Origin: Parus major
Taxonomy: Eukaryota; Chordata; Aves; Passeriformes; Paridae
Length of the DNA stretch: 64,000 nucleotides
Direction of reading: 5' to 3'
Assembly (NCBI RefSeq): GCF_001522545.3
Contig: NC_031773.1
Span: 25,989,685-26,053,684 of the forward strand
This document shows positions 49,988 through 62,700 of the stretch, in pieces. Numbering within the stretch: position 1 is the first letter of the stretch; the number at the start of each line of letters is the position of its first letter. A program made the translations under genes and the position numbers. Under the pieces are notes generated by a model. It did not search any database. It was not told the DNA's origin and saw nothing but the letters and a program-made list of their open reading frames with translations.

Positions 49988-52857
49988 TCTAAACCAATTC
50001 ATCTGGGAGTCTGATGGATCCTCAACACTTTATCAGAACAGAGATAAGCCCTGGTGAGAACACCTCAACAAACCGTACTGCTTAAGCTTTTAGGAAAGGA
50101 AGAGTTCTGTCCCTTGTATGCCATCAATGGAACACTAAATTTAATAGATGCTTTTTAAAATCTCTGAAGCAATCCACATTAAAAGACTCTTCCAACATCT
50201 AAGCATGCTACAGGGCATAAGAATAATAATCTATGAAGTGTTACTTTTGTAAATTAATTCCCAGCAGTCAAAAAAACCTGGATACATAGCTAATGAAAAA
50301 AATAGCATACTTATGCCATAAACCTCAAGGCTGTTTTTTACTGAAATCTAAAAAAATAACACATTAAGGAATAAATTTCCAGCAGTTATTGGAGTTGTAT
50401 AGCTAAATTTCCATAAGCACTTCTGTGAAAATATAAATGCAAGACCATACAAACAAGCATTTAATAATTTTATAATAAGATTTTAATTAATTTAACAGTC
50501 ATTTAATTTAAGTTCTAGGTTTATTTTACTGGAATCAAAGCTTTTATTCCCAAGAGGTCACCTGCTAATAGGCAAATGGGGCTTTTTTAAGGAAAAAAAT
50601 ATCTGGGTGTCTTATGAAACACTGACTACGAAACTGAGTGACTCAGAGTTAAAAGTTAATAAATAACATCAGGCAATCACTGTGTTTGTGACCTTGACTG
50701 TACAAAACAGACTTACAAATTTTAATGATCAAAATGATATGACAATATCATTAAACATAATATTATTCCTACATAATTACTGAAACTAGTTGAAGTATTG
50801 TCACAAGAAAACTTGTCACTTCACCATGATAAGATTATTTCTTTATGATTTCATCGTCTTTCATTTATGCTATGAATCATTTTAGTTTGCTCTGAATAAT
50901 GTCTTGATACTTCGTGTGTTGTAAATAATACCAGATCACACACACACACATATATATAATTTTTCATTGTTTAATGATTCCATATTTTTAGGAAGAAACT
51001 TGTGCTGAAATTCTGACATTTCCAAAGAAATACTTCCCTATAATTCTATTATAGAAAATGTTGACATTTGGATTTTTCATTTTAATCATAATAAGGGCAG
51101 ATTCCAGAATGTCAGATTTTCCTACAGAATGGTAATTCTCTTTTTGACCACCTCTAATATGTATACCAAAAAATCTGGTAATATTTCAGGGGGTGATGTC
51201 CTGTAATTTTCCTGTAACTTATTTTGCTGAGCTTCCATGCCAAATTGGTACCTTATGATTGCTCTCCTGTACTATTTTAAACCCTCTCTTTCTCCTTGTA
51301 TTGGATTATTACCATCATTACAGAAAGCTCACTAGAGGTTTTTTTTGTTTTTTTTTTAATATAGCCTTCCACACTGGAGCCTTCATCTGCAGCTGCTGTG
51401 TTTGAGTCAGTTTATGGTGACCAGACTTATATCTTCTTTGGACACCAAATTCCCTTTTTGGCACGAGATGCCACTGCTAGTCAGCAACCCCTGTTTGAAG
51501 CCAGGAACATAATCTTCCCAAGGCAGGGGCAACAAGTCACAATCTGTTATTGAATGTATTCTGCAGACTTTTAATGGCATGAGCTTTGTGGTAGAGGTGG
51601 TAATTATTGACTGGTTTATCTCTAGAAGGACATGCGGGCGATGAATAAAATGGCCAAAAAATCGTGTCAAGGGTACTATAAAAGGTAGACACAAATCTAC
51701 AATATATGTTCCTATGATCTTGTTCACCAGGAACAAAAACTGAAAATTAAAAGTCCCTTACAAGAACTAAGAAATAAAGAACAGATGCCAATCTGATACC
51801 TAAGATATGCACTAGTAGACCCTTTGATACTCCCCAGCTCCATAGTGCCAGTGCATTTCTGTGATGTGCAGAAGATTCCATGTGATCAGGGATTTCCATG
51901 CTCGGTTCCCTTGCTGTTTTCCTCTCACTCTAATGTAGAACTGGTGAACATTGTCAGTGACTCAGAACTTACCTTGATCTTGTAAAACATGAGTTAATAG
52001 CACCTGAAGAGAACAAGAGCAGGAACTTTAAAAGAGGTCATAAAAGAAAAGACCTTTGAATTACCCACAGCAATTTTAGATCTCTATTACAAAAAGATAA
52101 GCCATTCTTAATATGCAGAGCACTTCTTTACAGTATTATCTTGATAAAATCTGGATAGTTGGATACTTGCAGAAATGTTAGTCTTCAATCACTGCTCAAT
52201 TTGACCTACTTCTGTGAAATATGTAATTTGGAAGGATATTGAATATCTGTAGAAAATGTTCTCTGTGATCACAGAGCTATAATGACTCATCATATAATAA
52301 TGACTTTTTCTGCCCGCGATGGTGGGGTGAATGTACATGGGACCAGAATAAATCATTGGGCCTCTCTGAAGCACTTAGTACAATAGTTCATTATTTCAGG
52401 CAACAGTACCATTTGATCCCATTTTCACATTCAGTAACTTGTATCTTTTTTTCAAAGCAAAATGGTAAATTAACTAAAGCAGATTTAAAACAGGTATCAA
52501 AGAAAAATTATTCCAGGTAATTGAACAATAGGTGTTGGCTGTGAGCACACATGATGGTAAACAGAATTTTATTTATATCTGATAAAATATCCCTTGGTGC
52601 AACTGGTTATGTGTTTTATACTGGTTAGTTGAAAGGATAACATATAGAATATGTTACGTATGAAAGAATAAAATATGCCCTGGAATGCTACCTCATACTT
52701 AAAATCAGGCAAAACAGCTGGTTACATTATTATTATGCCCATATAAATCATAGGTACAGATGCAGTACTGAAAATAATTACTATAAAGAGAAGTGATAAC
52801 TGCATATTTTATAGCAGAAAGTGTTGTAAAATAAATAATTCCAAGACAATATGACTG
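49985..52857. other. unassigned AT-rich non-coding DNA
   Basis: Contains the CA/TA run at 50937-50958 and a T-rich run at 51339-51358. No gene or transposon recognised. Confidence 0.5.
50937..50958 (+). repeat. (CA)7(TA)4 compound microsatellite
   Basis: Seven CA units followed directly by four TA units. Confidence 0.9.
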
Positions 52858-53371
52858 AGACCAGCAGTATGAGGTTCACCAAGTCTAAGCGTTGGGTCTT
52901 AACGCCAAGCTGTGAGAGGAGTGGCTAGAAAGCTGCCCAGTGGAAAAGGACCTGAGGGTGCTGGTTGGCATCTGGCTGAGCCCAGGTGGCCAAAAAGACC
53001 AATGGCATCCTCACTTGTAACAGAAATAGGGTTGCCAGCAGAAAAAGGGAGGTGATTTTTCCCTCTGTACTCAGCACAGGTGAGGCCACACCTTGAGTTC
53101 TCTGTCCAGTTCTGGGCCCCTCAGCTCAGGAGGCACATTAAGGTGCTGGAGCAGTCCAGAAAAAGACAATGAAGCTGCTGAAGAGTCTGGGGAGCAAGTC
53201 GTATGAGGAGTGGTTGAGGGAGCTGGAGTGGTTTAGCCTAGAGAAAAAGAGGATCAGATGAGACTGTTACTCTCTGCGACTCCCTGAAGGAGGTTGTGGT
53301 CAGGCAGAGGTTGGCCTCTTTTCCCAGGCACCTAATGACAGGATGAGAGGATTTAACCTCAAGCTGCACCT
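52858..53371 (+). mobile_element. CR1 LINE fragment lacking its 3' end
   Basis: It follows CR1 closely from ACCAGCAGTATGAGGTTCAC through GGCTAGAAAGCTGCCCAGTG, AAAGGACCTGAGGGTGCTGG, CAGGTGGCCAAAAAGACCAA, GTCCAGTTCTGGGCCCCTCA, AAGGTGCTGGAGCAGTCCAG, TATGAGGAGTGGTTGAGGGA, AGGAGGTTGTGGTCAGGCAG and CCTCAAGCTGCACC. It then stops abruptly at about 53371, some 250-300 bp short of the family's 3' tail. CR1 copies normally keep the 3' end because copying starts there, so a later deletion or recombination removed it. Confidence 0.9.
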
Positions 53372-54097
53372 GGCTCCACATCTGACTGCTTGGAGCCCAT
53401 TAGGGCTAATTGGCATCAGTGTCGATATCATCTGGTCAGAGCCAGGCTTTGAGGCATTGCCATGCTCTGTGGTTTCTCTAGTGGCTAAACTATTGCACCA
53501 GTTTGCCTCCTTTCTCCATGTGATCTGTCATTCCTAGCCCTGCACCCTCAGCTGCTTGTGAAGCTGCTGCTGTAACCTGGCCTATGGGAAAGTGAGAAAC
53601 AAAGAGAAATTGCTTAATATCCCCAAAAGGGTGCTATTTTCTAATACTGATGACTTCATCTGTCTGGCTCACAGCATGAATACACACGCAGAGTTGAATC
53701 AGCTTAACTGAGTAGGTAGTAAAATGTGTTATGGAGGAAGTTTCAAACAGTCAGAAAGATGGTGGGTCAGGGACCTCAGCTAACCAGCTTTCCTATTGCA
53801 CGTGAGGAAACTTGGAGATCTCTAAGCAAGTCATCTCAGATACAAAATCTGACTGACTCATCAGAGCTCTTCACAGAGCTCTTTGATTTTGTCATAGTTG
53901 TGAGACCTGAGTACTTTGAATCTGATTTTCAAGTCAAGCCTCTTGAAAAGGAGACTCAGTAATTACTATCTACCTGAGAAAAATTCAGCAAGAACTGTTC
54001 AGCTATTCAGTTACTATAATCCTGGGGAGATCCTTCTTATTGCTACAGTACAGGTCCTTGCACAGTTATCACTTTGTGTCTCATTAATGCCATTAAG
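53372..54097. other. unassigned DNA between CR1 copies
   Basis: Not recognised. The first 250 bases are less AT-rich than the surroundings and could be an older repeat. Confidence 0.45.
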
Positions 54098-54397
54098 TAT
54101 GGCAAAGGTGGGTGCCAAGAGGATGGTGCCAGACTCTTCCCAGGGGTGCCCAGTGACAGGATGATGAGCAGTGGCCATACATCAACACATAAGACGTTCC
54201 CGCTCAACACAAGGAAGAACTTTACCGGTGAGAGTGCGATGGAACAGGCTGCCCAGGGAGATCGCGGATTCTCCCCTCTGGGGACATTCAAACCCCACCT
54301 GGACACGTTCCTGTGCCACCTGCTGCTGGCAGGGGGTGTTGGACTGCATGATCACCACAGGTCCTTTCCAAACCAAACCGTTCTGTGATCCTGTGAT
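54098..54397 (+). mobile_element. CR1 LINE 3' end, comparatively young
   Basis: About 300 bp with clear CR1 3' blocks: GTGCCAAGAGGATGGTGCCA, GGGTGCCCAGTGACAGGATG, GGAAGAACTTTACCGGTGAG, GGAACAGGCTGCCCAGGGAG, CACCTGGACACGTTCCTGTG and TTGGACTGCATGATCACCAC. It ends in the tail TTCTGTGATCCTGTGAT. Few indels against the remembered consensus suggest a younger copy than the others here. It is 5'-truncated and non-coding. Confidence 0.95.
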
Positions 54398-55774
54398 AAA
54401 TAGGAATCATCTCCAGAGATTTTTTCCATTATTGCAGAAAAATGAGATGTGCAAGTAACTCACCATAGTATTCTAAATGTCTTTACATCTGAGTATTTGC
54501 CTTTGTAATCTTAATAACATTATTTCAGTGCCTTTCTCTGTCTAATTATGTGAGTAGAGGGTGGACCAATGGGTATTATATTATTGTCATCAAGATGAGG
54601 CAGACCCAACACCTCAGTTTCTGTGACTCTTTGCCATGCTATCCAAGGATCTGTTTTCTTCTTCTTTATATATGTGCATATTTATTTTAAAATCTAAAAT
54701 TTTAAATCTCTTGGATACATCTTTTTCAGTTTTTGTGCTCCGTACATTCTTGTGTTGTGGGGGCAAATTACTAGTGCCACTAGAATAATTTCAAAAGTAA
54801 TTTTAAATCAATTTTTTCCTCCTGTCACAGTATGTTGTATTAATAAAGACAATGAGAGGAATTATGTTGTATTAAGTAAGTAGCATAAAATGATATATTA
54901 TATTCTGTCTAAACAGTTGTACAATTATAAATTCAGCAAACAAAGACTTGGGGATAAAAAAAAATTACAATTACAAAACCCAAACCTTTTCTGGTGTTAT
55001 TTCTCTAAGGTATTTTCTTTTGAAATTATTGTATGCAGAAAATTCTTACAATTCTCCCTCTTATTCTTTACTAATATCCTCATTTCAGGATTGCTTTACT
55101 GTCTTTGTAAGTTTGGAAACACATTATTAAATTATGCACAGGCTGGAACAGTGATAGTATTTGATTCCACTCCCAAAAGAGCTAGTTCATGGGAGAAAGA
55201 AATTCCATCAATGTTTTTTCATATAAACATACATAGCAACAAACATACAAGCTAGAACTCAGGAAGTCCCTAAGCTTTAAATTGTTGAAAATGAGAACTG
55301 TGGACTGGAATTGTCATTTGTTTATGCTGTTTTCATACTTATTTTGCAAAAGCAGCCATCATTTGTCTGTTAATAAAAAATTGAGTTGACCAGATTTTTA
55401 GTCTGTCCCAGCATGGCTGTTGTGTTATTTTGGTAAGTGCATTGTGTTGCCATATAATGTCATCTTCTTCTTCAGGGCAATGCAGTAGAAAAAGAATTAT
55501 TTGATTCTTACAAGGTTTACAGTGAAGTCTGTTTCTCTGAAACATGATTTCTTAAAAGTGATTGCTATGTTAGAACATTATGCTAGAACATTAGCTTGTT
55601 TTCTTTATCATTATATGAATATAATTAACTTGTATACCATACTAACACTAGCACCAGTGGATAAATACATATTTGAATACAAATAAAAAACCTCTCAGTA
55701 GCCCCTATATTCTAATTTATCCTGAATTTTCTTTCAGCTGACATAAATTTTAAAAGCAATAAAACATGAAACAG
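54398..55774. other. unassigned AT-rich non-coding DNA
   Basis: Between two CR1 copies. The longest frame is 121 codons (54890-55255) and resembles no family I know. Confidence 0.5.
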
Positions 55775-56647
55775 GATTGCAAACAAGTTTACTGATGACA
55801 TAAATTTGGATGGAGTGGCTGATACGCCACAGTGCTGTGCAGCCCTTCAGAAGCATTTTGACAGGTTGGAGAGATGGACAGAGAAGAACCATCTGAAATT
55901 CAACAAATGCAAATGCAAGGTCCAAATTGCATTTGCATTAAGTACCCACTTACCTGGGTAAGAATAACCTCAGGCACCAGCATAGGCTGGGACTGACCTG
56001 CTGGGGAGCAGCTCTGTGGAGAAGGACCTGGGGGTCCTGTAGACAACAAGCTGTCCCTGAGTCAGCAGTGAGACCTGGGGTCCAAGAAGGCCAGTGGTAT
56101 CCCGGGATGCATTAGGAAAAGCACTGCCAGCAGGACAGGGGTGGTGATCCTGCCCTTCTACTCAGCCCTGGTCAGGTCACATCTAAAGCTCTGTGTCCAC
56201 TTCTGGGCTCCTGGGGCAGGTCCAGCAGAGGGCAACAAAGATGAGTGAGGGGCTGGAGCATCTCCCTTATAAAAAAAGGCAAAGGGAACTAGGCCTGTCC
56301 AGCCTGAAGAAGAATCAGCGGAGGGGGAACCTCTTCAATGAATGTCAGTGTCTGAAGGGAGGGTGTCAAAAGGATGGGTCCAGGCTCTACTTGGTGGTGT
56401 CAGGCAATGGGACAAGAGGCAATGGGCAGAAACTGATGCACAGAAAATTCCACCTGAATATGAGGAAGAACTTTACTGTGCAGATGACCAAGCACTGGAA
56501 CAGATTGTCCAGAGAGGTTGTGGATCCTCCCTCATCTAGACACAATCCTGTGCCATGTGCTCAGGGATGACCCTGCTTGAAAAGGAAGGCTGGACCAGAT
56601 GATCCACTGTGGACCCTTCCAACTTTATCCATCCTGTGATTCTGTGG
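55775..56647 (+). mobile_element. CR1 LINE, longest copy in the window
   Basis: About 870 bp. It begins in the last part of ORF2 (TTTACTGATGACATAAATTTGG, the FADDT motif region) and continues with CATTTTGACAGGTTGGAGAG, AAATTCAACAAATGCAAATG, GGAGCAGCTCTGTGGAGAAG, GGACCTGGGGGTCCTGTAGA, CTACTCAGCCCTGGTCAGGT, GGGCAACAAAGATGAGTGAG, GAAGGGAGGGTGTCAAAAGG and AACAGATTGTCCAGAGAGGT. It ends TCCTGTGATTCTGTGG. A segment near 56215 is deleted relative to the family and frames are broken. Same orientation as the copies at 52858 and 54098. Confidence 0.95.
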
Positions 56648-59339
56648 AGTTCAGTACTCCACACAATGAAAGAGTTTAAGATCCTCTGCAGACAGAAGTG
56701 CATTATGCAGTGTATGTATATACACACCATAGCATAGATTATATAATGTTTACAGGTAAGTCTTTTAAATATCTTCAAATAAATGATTAGGCCAATAATT
56801 GGGCCTAATGGCTGAGTTAGCACAGTGGGATGGAGAAAATCACTGGACACTATGTGAAAAATCACTGGCTGTGGCAGTGGCACATCAAAGAGCTGAAGAA
56901 GATACAGGTAGTGTTGTGAGGCTGTGTGTGTCAACAGGTGTTTAAAGAAGAATTTATGGGAAAAATGGCCAAGTTTGCAGATAAGGGGCATCCAGGAGTA
57001 TTTTGGGGACTAAAATCCTCAAAGGTCAGCAATGCCTAATGCAAAGGTACCAGTGCTAACACACAAGGCAGGGAGTGCCTAGGTAAAGGCATAGTGAAAC
57101 TGGAACTAACAGAGGAAAGTATCAGCAGGCTGTTCCTTTGGGACTGGGGGTGGAAAAAGAGAAGTACAAAGGTGGTGAAAAAGAGGGTCAAAACCTAGAA
57201 AAGCAGAAAACAAAGTTTTCACGTTCCACAGTTGTTACTGCTGTCAGTGTCACATGAGCACTGAACCTATTTCAGCAGTCAGGAGGATGGGAATGGTAGC
57301 CCTGGCTTGTGAGGTTAAAACCTGGACATGATGGATCATGGCATCTGATGCCACTGCATCAGAGCTTGTTTGAGCCTGGTGGCATCAGTATCTCCCCAGT
57401 AATTGCCTAACAGAAGCAATTGGAAAAGTATTCAACATCTTTGGAGCCAGCAGAAAGTAGAAAGTAGAGGCAACAATGTCTGCTTCTACTTGCTAAATAA
57501 ATGACCTTGCTAAATTAGCTTTTTATTTACCACTTGCTTAATGGTGCCTTCAGTAAATTTTTCTAGCATTGCTTTCCACAGAAATTCATTACAGTAAATA
57601 ATGTTGTGAGTTTTTTCCCAGTTCTGAGTTATAGCCCAGGTCACTTTCTAAAAGTCACAACTCATAAATTAAAGTCAGATAAAATAGTATGCTCATATAT
57701 CCACAATTTTCATATGCACCCTTAAGAATATCATATTCAGTAGTTTTTGAAAAGGCTCTCAAAATTAAGACTTTTCATGTGCTTAGATATAGTGACCTGA
57801 ATAAATATAAATATGTACCAGGTTATATTACCTTAAAATTATCTACAACCCAATCCCTTCCCTGTTCTCAAAGTAAGAAGAGAGAAGCACCTGCATTTCT
57901 CCACCATTGTCTGGACTCCCACTATTTCCTTGATTCATCATTCCCATAACAAAATCAGTACTTCAGACTTTCAGAGTTCAAAAGCTATATGGAAACCACC
58001 ACTTGAAAGATTAATAAAATAAAAGCATACACCTACTTGATATTTGCTACTTTTTGTTAATTAACAAGTAAAGATTAAAGGTATTTCTATAGGAAAATAG
58101 AGTAAGCTCATAGACTTGTGCTACAGAATAGTCAGATTCTAAAATGCATCAGTACACGTGAATGCCTTTTTCCACAGGCTTTTCTTTGATTTAATTGAAA
58201 AGGCTCAAAGAAAGTTTGTTATGCATGTAAATTGTGATGGTAGTGATAGAACATCAGTGACATTTTTAAACTGAGCATGGCAGTGATTTTTTTCACTGAC
58301 CAGCTGCAAGGCATTTTTTCTCCAGGCACTGCAGAGTGCTTGCAAAGCACAGCTGATAGCCTTTTCATCTCCATCTGGGGTCTGCTCTGATACTACTTTC
58401 TTTGTCACACTTTAGAGGCTTTTCACAGCAAATCTACAGGACAAAATTGTCTTACTGTTGTTCAGTGCCTCTTCTTAAGGTTCTGTTTCTGCTCTTCCTC
58501 CCTTCACTCTTTACCACAGAAATACTTGACATCCTTTCTGTAGAGTTGCTCTTTTCATGCCAACAGAGCAAATAGACTTGGCAGGTAGCTTGGCAATAAT
58601 TGATCATATCCAAACCGTAATTGAATTTTGTTTGCTGTCATAATGGAAGAGCCAGCACCATGCTGTCCATTCTGTGACAATGGGCACCAAATTACATTAC
58701 TCATTTCCTTGCTCATGCTACAATCCACATATCTGGGTATGAAACTACAAGTTACATAGGTTGGAAAGGGAGAGAGAAAGAAAAGACTGGAGACAATGTG
58801 GCTCGGTGCAGTCACATTAAAGACTGGAGCTGTCACATCCTCTCCCAAGAAAATACATTGTGCTTTGGTTTTAGACAAGGATTTTTGTTCAATTCACATT
58901 ATCAACTCCACAATTTTCAGTGCAATAATTTCAGATTACTATCTGGGGAAACTATCTGCAATATTTATTTATCAGTGGGCCAGATAATCCACTTTGGCAA
59001 GTGTGTCAAACACCAGCTGGGGCTTGGGCTCAGTTTCTCTTAATTACAAACAGTGTAATTGGCTGAGTATGTAACACAAGAGACATTTTTGTGTCTGTTA
59101 CAATACAACACTTGCCACCAAGACTTTGAGGTTTTATTTACTGACACTTCTTTCAGATGTGAATAAGAATAAAGTAAGGAGACTGACAGTCCTGTTCCCC
59201 CATCCCCAGCCTCTAAAATGTACTAAATCTCTGCTAGTGTGTTAATTGTTTTAATAAATTAACAGGGATTACCAGAGACTCAGCTAGAGGGAGAACAGAT
59301 TGAAGTCAGCATACACATTCATGTGTCATTAAGTAGATG
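56648..59339. other. unassigned non-coding DNA
   Basis: No gene or transposon recognised. The part at about 58790-59060 is repeat-free and mixed in composition, a possible conserved element. Confidence 0.5.
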
Positions 59340-59760
59340 TGAGTAGACCCTATCAACACCCATGGGCGAGAGCAGAGCAGCCTGAAGAGAGGAAGAGTAC
59401 ATGCTGAGAGGAAAGGTGAAAATCTCCCAAGTGCTGACAGATCAAACACTTGTCATCCTGTTCCGCCAGAAATGAGAGACCCAGAGCCTGTGGTGCGTGT
59501 GTAAAGCCCCCAGGCCACGGCAGTGCCAGTGAGGGCTGTGCAGGTCAGTCCCCATGCACACCCTCAGAGACACCAGGGCTGCAGGTGCTGCTGGGGAGCG
59601 GTGAGGGACTCTGTGCACACCTGTCTGGGGGTCACTGTCACACCACTGTGACACACCTGGGCAAAGAACAGCTGGGCTGGGCTCCACACAGACAGCTGGG
59701 AGTGACGGAGAGTGAAGAAGTTGTAAGAGCAATGCCATTGCAAGGCAGACCTTTTGCACT
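59340..59760. other. GC-richer islet of unknown nature
   Basis: About 400 bp clearly richer in G and C than its surroundings, with long open frames on both strands: 130 codons plus (59450-59842) and 156 codons minus (59442-59912). The minus frame has a true ATG and a hydrophobic start (VTALCVLLLAV) like a signal peptide, but a weak start context and no family I recognise. The GC content itself explains the open frames. It contains a short perfect palindrome, TGTCACA-CCAC-TGTGACA (59636-59653). Unlike most GC-rich islets here, I cannot match it to CR1 or an LTR. Confidence 0.4.
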
Positions 59761-62700
59761 TGGACCAAATCAAGAGACCATCCTAGGTTTTCTTCTAACA
59801 CATCACTGCTTGATGGCTTTTGAAATCGTCTGGCCTTTGTAACTGCCAGCAGTAAAACACAAAGGGCAGTTACCAGTGAATAAAACAGTGGGCTTGTTTT
59901 GGAAAGTACCATATGCCAAATCTATCTTTCTTTTGGAAGAAAATGACCAAGTTATGTTTGAACATGAAACTGTGATTTCTGTGTGATAATACAGGATTAA
60001 AGAGTGCTGTTTTACTTTTTCTTATTATCTTCAGTCTGCAGAGTTCCTAAACTGTGGGTGAGAATGAAGTTAACCTGTGAGGCCAATCTATTATACTTGT
60101 CAATTCAAAGAAACCTCTGAAAAAAACCTTGAAAAATAATGGTAATCCTGATTATCTTTGAGACATAAAAGATAGAAAAGTCTCAAACAGGAAATCTTTT
60201 TTGTTTTTTCAATCTGTAAGGGCAGTAAATTTACCATTTTACTGGTAAAATGGTAATTAAATTTACCAAATTTACTGGATAAAATTGGTACAAAATTAAA
60301 ATCCATGAATTTAAGAGAACTTGCCAAAATGCTCCAGATGAATCAGATACCCTTGTGACTGTAGAAACATCTGTATCATTTGTGAAGTTTTGTAAAATAT
60401 GCAAAGCATTTTATGAATTTATTTTGTCTTGCTTCATCCTCTCTTTAAGCTTTCTCTTTGTTTTTTTCTTAAACAAACTATATTTAATCTTATTCTGGAG
60501 AGTGTCAGAGGCACTCAACTTTTTCCTAGAAGTCAGCTGCACTGGCAGGTCCAGAGGAAAGGAAATATCCCAGGATTCTTCTGAAAAGGAAACATAAATG
60601 TCAGGCAATAAAATCATCCCTAGAACTTGAAATTAACGCACAGAACAATTGAGAGTAGGTAGGAATACAGCACCTCAAAAACCTTAGATTTAAGATACTC
60701 TTACTGGAGGGTACTGGAAATTTATGGGGGGAAAACCCCAGTGGATCCTAATATTCTTTCCATTAAGCTTAATCTAATACACAGATATAGGTCTTATCTT
60801 CCTGCTGCCTGAAATGGGATTTTCTCTCATGGGAGTATGTTCTCATTCTTCTCATGAGTTCTTTCCATTTCTCTCTTCAGCAGTAGCTACTGGCCTGACC
60901 TCCATGCTCCAGTTTTTTCTCCTTCTGTGTCCCTGGTGCTGTGCAGCTACTCATTGGGTAACATTCCACATTTGTTTGCTTTAGCTATTTTTATTTTTTT
61001 TTGATTAGGCAAAATTAGTTCATCTAATCACGACTTCTGACACACTGCTACCAAAGTAGGGAAAATAATGTGTGTTTCAAGAAAACCACACCATTCTGCC
61101 TATTGAAAGATCTTGTTGTGCAAGAACTCATGGAAAACTGTGCTGTGACCTTGTGCACATCTCTCCATTGCAGGTGTTGGAGAAGATATTAGGTACAAAT
61201 AACTGATACTGCAGAAACCCTGAGAGCATAGCTATACTTGGACTTGGTAAATATGAATACTTTGCATAATTTAATGTAAACATATCAGTGAATCTAATCA
61301 GGAATGGAAAAATGGTGCACTGCAAAATGGCTAATATTTTCTAGTTCTGAATGCATTTCAGTTAGATAAGTAAGGCATTACTAATTATCAAATTGGTTTT
61401 CTGTTGAATGTGTCAAAAAATACCTTAGACCTGGGTCTACAAATGAAGCTTTGGCTGATTTCAGAATGAATTATCTCAATGCCTCTGAGGAGCTGGGTTT
61501 GGATGCTTTTTCAGCTTAAATATAATAAAAATAGAATAAAAATAAAGTTTGTTATTTTTTCATCCTCTTAAAAACCATTCTAATTATGGTAGATTGAAAA
61601 GGGCTTAATTCTGACAAAAATAATTTGTTTAATTCAGAAAAAGTAGATGGACTTGTAAATAAGAAATGGCTATCTCTACTTAGTATTGCAATTTTTGGGT
61701 TTTTTATGTAATTTTGTAAAATTTGATATTTTTTCTTCTTTACAAAATTATACTCGAAAGTTTTCTGAGGTAGAGTAGTATACTGTCACTATTTTAAACA
61801 TGAGGAACTGAGGAGTGTAGAAAAAAAGAGGCTAAGTATTTTAGCTGCAATGTTTTAACACCTGCCTTTATGATAGAGCTAGTTTTTCATCCTCAGCACT
61901 ATATTCAGCATCTTTGCTGCCTGTCTGCAGTTAGCTTGGCTCTGAAAAATAAACGCCTTTGACATTTGCATGTTGAACAGAAAAACCACTTAAACTGGCT
62001 TGTAGAAACACTAAAATTAGATTGCAATGCTTGCAACTCAGTTGGCTATAGCTAAACATCCTATGGTAGTTACTGGAGGGAAATGGGAATTTACAAAATA
62101 TGTTTTCCTGGACCAAAAGAAGATGTCTTCTCTCTGTTTCTTGCCAGTCATTGCAAAGGGGCCTGAGAATGACTAGCTCAGATGTGGACAACTCCTTTGT
62201 AAATACCAGGGTGAAGCCTGTCAAAGTGCACACCAGTTAGGCTGGGATGCTCAGCTTATCAGAGCTTGAACTGATGGGTCTGCAGGGAAAGATAGACAGA
62301 GTTTGGGCACATGTATTGTTTTGTCATTTACCCCCATTGAAATGCCTAAAGCACACAGAGCATGGAGCTGAGAAAGCTTTATGGCTTAATTTCCTCACTT
62401 TTTTGCTGAATGACAAGTTTGAGGCTGCTTGCTTTCTGCAGTGATTGAGGGAGACACTGTCAGTTAATCAAAATATAATCCATTGCAGTGTTGGATTAGA
62501 TCCCCTGTGATTCCTTAGTCTTAGTTTCAGTCTCCTGTGAGCAACTGGAATTTTCTTCCTTCATCTTGGCTCTGGGCCTCTGTTCACTAAGGGTCAAAAA
62601 AATGTTTCTTAAGTCTTTTGTTGGCTGAGTCACTGACTCAGGAGATGCAGATCTCATCTGTGTTTTACTTGCTTGTCAGCCATTACATACTTTTCTGGAT

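Noticed and set aside
54890..55255. 121-codon plus-strand frame
   Set aside because: AT-rich, no recognisable motif, within the length range expected by chance in this window, and overlapped by another frame.
56193..56570. 125-codon plus-strand frame
   Set aside because: Within the CR1 3' region, after the end of ORF2; a chance opening.
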